DNA of 17,255 bases from the NCBI GenBank assembly GCA_002479245.1, contig DLMG01000148.1, positions 1 to 17,255 on the forward strand. Reading direction: 5' to 3'. This document shows positions 13,749 to 17,255 of the stretch, piece after piece. The DNA is from Verrucomicrobia subdivision 3 bacterium UBA7542 (lineage in GTDB: Bacteria; Verrucomicrobiota; Verrucomicrobiia; Limisphaerales; UBA11358). Positions within the stretch are counted from its first letter, which is position 1. Each line of letters starts with the position of its first letter. Below the pieces are notes generated by a model. That model did not search any database and had not been told where the DNA came from. It was given only the letters and a program-made list of their open reading frames with translations. Made by a program: the position numbers and the translations under genes.

Positions 13749-14954
13749 TCAATCGCCGATCTTCAGCAACTCAAGCCCGATGATGTCCTTGTTTCCGTCT
13801 TTAATCGAGGCAAGCAGTTCCTCGCCGGGCTGGCTGTCGAGTTGAATTCGGCAACTCGCCGCGGTCGCGCCTTCAAAAATGACGTTTTGGACTTCTTCGA
13901 TATTGATCTCCGCGCGGCGGATTTTGTCCATGACATAAGCCAGAACGCCGACGCGGTCGTAATGGCGGACCAGGAGTTGCCACTTCGCCGGCGTGCGCGT
14001 CACCAGATTGACGCAATTGAGGACTGCGCCGGTCTTGACAAAGGTTGCGATGATACGGATCGCCTCTTCCGCAATGGCTTCCTGCGCCTGCCCGGTAGAT
14101 GCGCCGATGTGATGCGTGCCATAGAAATTCGGCAGGTCGAGAATCGGGTCGACAAAATCAGCGGTCGCGTCGGCTGGCTCGGGATCGAAAACATCCAAAC
14201 CGGCGCGCAGCTTCTTCGCTTCGATCGCGGCCCGCAGCGCGGCCTGGTCAACGACTTCGCCGCGCGCGGTGTTGATGAGGATCGCGTTGGGTTTCATGAG
14301 CGCGAGGCGGGCGGCATTGACGAATTTGCGCGTCTCGGGCTTCAGCGCGAGGTGCAATGTCACGATGTCGGCGCGACGGAAAACGTCGTCCACGCTGCCG
14401 CAGCATTCAACGCCTAATTCCTCCGCTTTCCCGGGCGTCAACGTTCGCGACCAGGCGATCACGCGCAACCCGAATGCCTGCGCCCGGGTGATAACTTCGC
14501 GGCCAATTCGACCAACACCGATCACGCCGAGCGTCTTGTCGTAAATGCCGTCGGCTTTGGAAAACTCCTTTTTGTTCCACTTGTGGGCGCGCAGAGCCGC
14601 GGTGTTGTCGGCGATCCGGCGGTCGATTGCGAGCAGCAGGGCGAAAACGAGTTCGGCAACGGCGATTGAGTTCTTGCCGGGGCAGTTGCTGACATAGATG
14701 CCGCGGGCGCTGGCTGCCTTGACGTCAATCGTGTTGACGCCCGCGCCGGCTCGCAAGACGAGCAAAAGCTGTTCCGAAGCTCTGAGCGTGTCGGCCGTGA
14801 CCTGCTTGCTGCGGACGACGAGAATGCGGTACGGGGCGATAAGCTTGGGCAATTCGTCGGCCTTGACGACGGGGTTGTAAGTGACTTCGCAACCGACTTT
14901 ATTAAGCCGGTCGAGATGAGCTTCCGAGAATTTATCGGCAATGAGTATTTTCAT
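13749..14954 (-). CDS. serA: D-3-phosphoglycerate dehydrogenase with C-terminal ACT domain
   Basis: SerA oxidises 3-phosphoglycerate to 3-phosphohydroxypyruvate, the first step of serine synthesis. The 401-residue protein has the D-isomer 2-hydroxyacid dehydrogenase fold. RAGAGVNTID (68-77) is in the substrate region, GVGRIG (146-151) is the NAD loop, INTARGEVVD (227-236) includes the catalytic Arg231, DVFDPEP (254-260) supplies the conserved Glu259, and THHIGAST (280-287) the catalytic His. Residues about 328-395 form an ACT-like regulatory domain (RVGVLAYVMDKIRRAEINIEE), probably for serine feedback. ATG 14954 is well supported by TAGGAGA six bases upstream. It follows ilvA by 33 bases, indicating one transcript. 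Other hydroxyacid dehydrogenases share the fold, but the ACT tail favours SerA. Confidence 0.88.
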   Translation of the reverse strand: MKILIADKFSEAHLDRLNKVGCEVTYNPVVKADELPKLIAPYRILVVRSKQVTADTLRASEQLLLVLRAGAGVNTIDVKAASARGIYVSNCPGKNSIAVAELVFALLLAIDRRIADNTAALRAHKWNKKEFSKADGIYDKTLGVIGVGRIGREVITRAQAFGLRVIAWSRTLTPGKAEELGVECCGSVDDVFRRADIVTLHLALKPETRKFVNAARLALMKPNAILINTARGEVVDQAALRAAIEAKKLRAGLDVFDPEPADATADFVDPILDLPNFYGTHHIGASTGQAQEAIAEEAIRIIATFVKTGAVLNCVNLVTRTPAKWQLLVRHYDRVGVLAYVMDKIRRAEINIEEVQNVIFEGATAASCRIQLDSQPGEELLASIKDGNKDIIGLELLKIGD

Positions 14955-14960
14955 ATCTGG

Positions 14961-14967
14961 TCTCCTA
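14961..14967 (-). promoter_or_regulatory. Shine-Dalgarno for serA
   Basis: TAGGAGA on the minus strand ends six bases before ATG 14954, in the short ilvA-serA gap. It is one of only two strong ribosome-binding sites I see in the window. Confidence 0.7.
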
Positions 14968-14987
14968 AAGTTCGTTTGGTTCGTTTG

Positions 14988-16199
14988 TTATGTTGGACAC
15001 ACGCAAAAGCCTTCCTGATCCAGGCGTTCATGGACGATTCGGATGTGATCGGCATCGCGGGTTTCGACAATGCAATGCACGTTTACCGTGGTGATATCAT
15101 CACTGGCGAACGCACGATCATGCGAAATCTCGATGATGCTGGCGCCGGCTTCGGCAATTAGGCCTGCAAAACGCGCGAGCCCGCCTGGACGATCGCTGAT
15201 CGTGGCCCTGAACTGGTAGAGTCGCCCGTCGGAAGCGAGCCCGCGCTCCAGCACCCGTCCCAAAATTGGTGTGTCGATGTTACCGCCGCACAACGGCAGC
15301 GCGACGTTCTTCCCTTTCAATTCCGGGACCAGACCGGCGAGACAGGCGGCAAGCGGCGCCGCACCCGCGCCTTCGACGACCGCCTTCTCCAATTCCAGCA
15401 ACCGCAAAATGGCCAGCGCAATTGCGTGTTCGCCGACGAGCACGGTTCGGCCCACTCGACTGCGGGCGATGCGGAATGCGTTTTCGCCGACCTGCGGCAC
15501 GCTCAAGCCGTCCGCAAGTGTGGGTTTGACTTCAACTTTTACCGGTCGGCCCGCCTGCATCGCCGCTGTGAAGCTCGCAGCGCGCTCGGGTTCGACGCCA
15601 ATGATTTGCACTCGTGGCTTGAGCGTTTTCAATGCGAGCGCCACGCCGGCAATCAAGCCGCCTCCGCCAATTGGAACGATCACCGCGTCCACATCGGGAA
15701 CTTGCTCCGCGATTTCAAGTCCCAACGTCCCCTGTCCCGCGATGATCGCCGGATCGTCGAAGCCGTTGATGTAGGTGAGTTGTTTCTCCGCTGCGATTTC
15801 GTCGGCGCGTGCCCGTGCCTCACTGATGTCTGTGCCCTGCAGCACCACGGTCGCACCCAGGCGACGGCAATTCATCACTTTCATCAGCGGAGCAAAGCGG
15901 GGCATCACGACCGTAACCGGAATGCCGAGCAACTGGCCGTGATAAGACAGGCCGAGGGCATGATTCCCCGCGGACGCGGCGATCACGCCGCGTTTTTTCT
16001 GTTTCGATGGGAGCATCAGGAGCGCGTTGCGGGCGCCGCGTTCCTTGAAACTGCCGGTGCGTTGCAGGTATTCCAGTTTGCAGAAAATCTTCAGTCCCGT
16101 TGCCTCCGACAACGGAATGGAACGCGGGCAGGGCGATTGAATGACGTGGCCGGCGATCCGTTTCGCCGCCTCCTGGATGTCGTGAAAAGTGACCGGCAT
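14988..16199 (-). CDS. ilvA: Threonine ammonia-lyase with ACT domain
   Basis: The enzyme deaminates threonine (often also serine) to 2-oxobutyrate with pyridoxal phosphate. The 403-residue protein is a fold-type II PLP enzyme. The cofactor lysine is in TGSFKERGA (Lys52), ASAGNH (75-80) contacts substrate, and PIGGGGLIAG (176-185) is the phosphate-binding glycine loop. The C-terminus (about 325-403) is a single ACT domain (TISDRPGGLARFAGLIAEAGASIIEI), the layout of the roughly 400-residue class rather than the longer biosynthetic IlvA. I chose ATG 16199 since MPVTFHDIQEA matches the family start; GTG 16208 would add three residues. It is the first gene of the ilvA-serA run. Serine racemase and diaminopropionate lyase share the fold but normally lack this ACT domain. 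Confidence 0.9.
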   Translation of the reverse strand: MPVTFHDIQEAAKRIAGHVIQSPCPRSIPLSEATGLKIFCKLEYLQRTGSFKERGARNALLMLPSKQKKRGVIAASAGNHALGLSYHGQLLGIPVTVVMPRFAPLMKVMNCRRLGATVVLQGTDISEARARADEIAAEKQLTYINGFDDPAIIAGQGTLGLEIAEQVPDVDAVIVPIGGGGLIAGVALALKTLKPRVQIIGVEPERAASFTAAMQAGRPVKVEVKPTLADGLSVPQVGENAFRIARSRVGRTVLVGEHAIALAILRLLELEKAVVEGAGAAPLAACLAGLVPELKGKNVALPLCGGNIDTPILGRVLERGLASDGRLYQFRATISDRPGGLARFAGLIAEAGASIIEISHDRAFASDDITTVNVHCIVETRDADHIRIVHERLDQEGFCVCPT

Positions 16200-16208
16200 G
16201 CCAACCAC

Positions 16209-16634
16209 TAATCATCCGGGAAGCGTCCTGTCAATCACAGAGCCGCAACCAAACACTCCCTCTCCTCCATGCCATGGAGGAGAGGGCCGGGGAGAGGAGG
16301 CGCGTTTGCGGCATGAAGCTGGAATGCCCCTCTCCTCGATCCTCTCCCCACTCCTCCGTCGCGGGGAGAGGAAGGAAAAAAAACATGCGCGACGGAAAAT
16401 CTTCGCGGCTTGTGACGATTCTGACGGATAGCACTGCAACGCGGCAGGCGATTTGCCGGTCGGGAAGGCGGAACCCGTTCTTGCTGCAACCCAAACGGCG
16501 GTTGAAAGAGCGAATCGGGCTGAGGCACGGCAACCTGCCCGTTGCTGACAAGAAAAGTGAAGCAAAGGGCAATAAGTGTGTGGGTGGGATGTGCTTGCGA
16601 TGTCACGATTAAATGGTTAATCAGCACCGGGGCT
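16209..16634. other. Divergent intergenic region between ilvA and the PreT-like gene
   Basis: The first third holds the CCTCTCC/GGAGAGG palindrome cluster (16258-16371). From 16372 to 16634 I see no supported gene; long frames on the minus strand read through the palindromes and lack recognisable family motifs. Promoters for the two divergent genes are expected here, but I could not pick a convincing pair of boxes. Confidence 0.55.
16258..16371. repeat. CCTCTCC/GGAGAGG palindrome cluster
   Basis: A perfect palindrome with 14-base arms and a single central base spans 16258-16286 (CCCTCTCCTCCATG, C, then the inverse). It is followed by GGGGAGAGG (16289-16297), CCTCTCCCC (16341-16349) and GGGGAGAGG (16363-16371). 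The middle copy can pair with either flanking one, so alternative hairpins are possible. Confidence 0.8.
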
Positions 16635-17255
16635 ATGATGAAAACGAATGACGGCTCACTCACCGACGCCCAATTTCAGGCGGAACTGGACCGGTGTATT
16701 TACTGCGAGGAAAAGCCCTGTCAGAAAGCCTGCCCGGCCCACTGCTCGCCTGCGGATTTCATCATGGCGGCGCGGGTTGGGGAAAAATCAGACTTGCGGC
16801 GTTCGGCCGCGATGATCATGGGCTCGAACCCGCTCGGCTGGGTGTGCGGCGTGGTCTGTCCGGATTATTTCTGCATGAAGGCATGCTCGCGGCGGACTTT
16901 CGACCGGCCGATTGAGATTCCCGCTGTTCAAGCAACCGTCATCAATAAGGCCAACGCAGTCGGGATGGCGAAATTCCGGCGCGCACCGTCGAATGGAAAA
17001 ACCGTTGCCATCATCGGCGCCGGACCGGCGGGATTGGGCGCGGCGAGCGTGCTCTTGCAAGACGGCTACAAGGTTGCGATTTACGAACAGCAAAAGCGGC
17101 CCGGTGGAGCGATGAATCTGATTCCGGACTTCCGGCTGAACAAGCGGGTGGTTCGCGCGGACATCGCATTTCTCCAAAGCCTAGGCGACGTCGAATTCAA
17201 GCACGGCGTGATGGTCGTTCCAAATGAAAATGGTAGGGCCGACCTGCCGGTCGGC
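16635..17255 (+). CDS. Dihydropyrimidine dehydrogenase/GltD-like NAD(P)H oxidoreductase subunit (3' end cut by window)
   Basis: The visible 207 residues match the N-terminal half of the GltD/PreT/DPD-A family, which carries electrons from NAD(P)H through FAD and Fe-S clusters to a partner subunit or domain. Cys21, Cys24, Cys29 and Cys33 (CIYCEEKPCQKACP) and Cys71, Cys75, Cys80 and Cys84 (NPLGWVCGVVCPDYFCMKAC) form the two-cluster N-terminal pattern. FDRPIEIPAVQ follows, then the FAD loop VAIIGAGPAGLGAA (about 124-137) and EQQKRPGG, and PDFRLNKRVV. The spacing is closest to pyrimidine-catabolism PreT or DPD, with YgfK-type and plain GltD as alternatives. The start is ATG 16635, or 16638. The last eight codons (GRADLPVG) are a GGTAGGG-type repeat arm in frame, so insertion or early truncation is possible. 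Confidence 0.8.
   Translation, partial: MMKTNDGSLTDAQFQAELDRCIYCEEKPCQKACPAHCSPADFIMAARVGEKSDLRRSAAMIMGSNPLGWVCGVVCPDYFCMKACSRRTFDRPIEIPAVQATVINKANAVGMAKFRRAPSNGKTVAIIGAGPAGLGAASVLLQDGYKVAIYEQQKRPGGAMNLIPDFRLNKRVVRADIAFLQSLGDVEFKHGVMVVPNENGRADLPVG
17232..17255 (+). repeat. GGTAGGG-headed hairpin arm inside the PreT-like reading frame (class B)
   Basis: GGTAGGG (17232-17238) leads into GCCGACC (17238-17244), loop TGCC (17245-17248) and GGTCGGC (17249-17255), ending exactly at the window edge. Head and loop match the pair at 1211-1266 while the stem differs. It is read in frame as GRADLPVG; a facing second arm may lie just outside the window. Confidence 0.75.

Noticed and set aside
15426..16211. 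Plus-strand frame of 261 codons opposite ilvA, and similar frames opposite serA and xdhC
   Set aside because: All are antisense to well-supported enzymes and show no independent start signal or domain.
16235..16663. Minus-strand frames of 113-142 codons upstream of the PreT-like gene
   Set aside because: They read through the CCTCTCC palindromes in three frames at once. One starts with a hydrophobic stretch, but there is no ribosome-binding site or family resemblance.

Overview
The window looks like a high-GC chromosomal segment from a Verrucomicrobiota-type bacterium, probably of the Limisphaerales/Pedosphaera group. That guess rests on protein flavour and on the many intergenic GTAG-headed paired hairpins; no rRNA or other marker gene is present, so it is moderate confidence only.

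Layout. (1) 1-3280, plus strand: a compact molybdenum-cofactor operon, moeA (cut by the window start), moaC, mog, moaA. (2) 3537-7249, minus strand: a McrBC-type modification-dependent restriction system (mcrB, then mcrC with a 4-base overlap), preceded by a possible small acidic ORF. (3) 7623-8851, minus strand: an MNT-type nucleotidyltransferase, what looks like the two ends of an internally deleted HEPN partner, and a complete MazEF-like toxin-antitoxin pair. (4) 9254-10985, minus strand: mocA and xdhC, which service xanthine-dehydrogenase-family molybdoenzymes. (5) 11348-12406, plus strand: a ParD-like protein and a zeta-like P-loop kinase, overlapping by 4 bases behind a perfect palindromic operator. 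(6) 12637-16199, minus strand: ilvA-serA, then arcC (carbamate kinase). (7) 16635 to the end, plus strand: the N-terminal part of a dihydropyrimidine-dehydrogenase/GltD-like NAD(P)H oxidoreductase subunit, open at the window end.

How the genes fit together. moaA and moaC make cyclic pyranopterin monophosphate, mog and moeA load molybdenum, mocA would add CMP, and xdhC would insert the sulfido ligand. No molybdoenzyme and no moaD/moaE is in view. Carbamate kinase and the PreT/YgfK-like subunit, next to xdhC and mocA, recall bacterial purine/pyrimidine catabolism islands, so the target enzyme may lie just past the right edge. Defence and toxin-antitoxin genes separate the two molybdenum-cofactor gene groups.

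The most striking non-genic signal is a set of at least five families of paired inverted hairpins, most with a GTAG head. Within a family the loops are kept while the stems differ by compensating base-pair changes. This is the architecture of REP/BIME elements. Two copies run into reading frames: one supplies the stop codon of moaC, the other lies in frame in the last gene.
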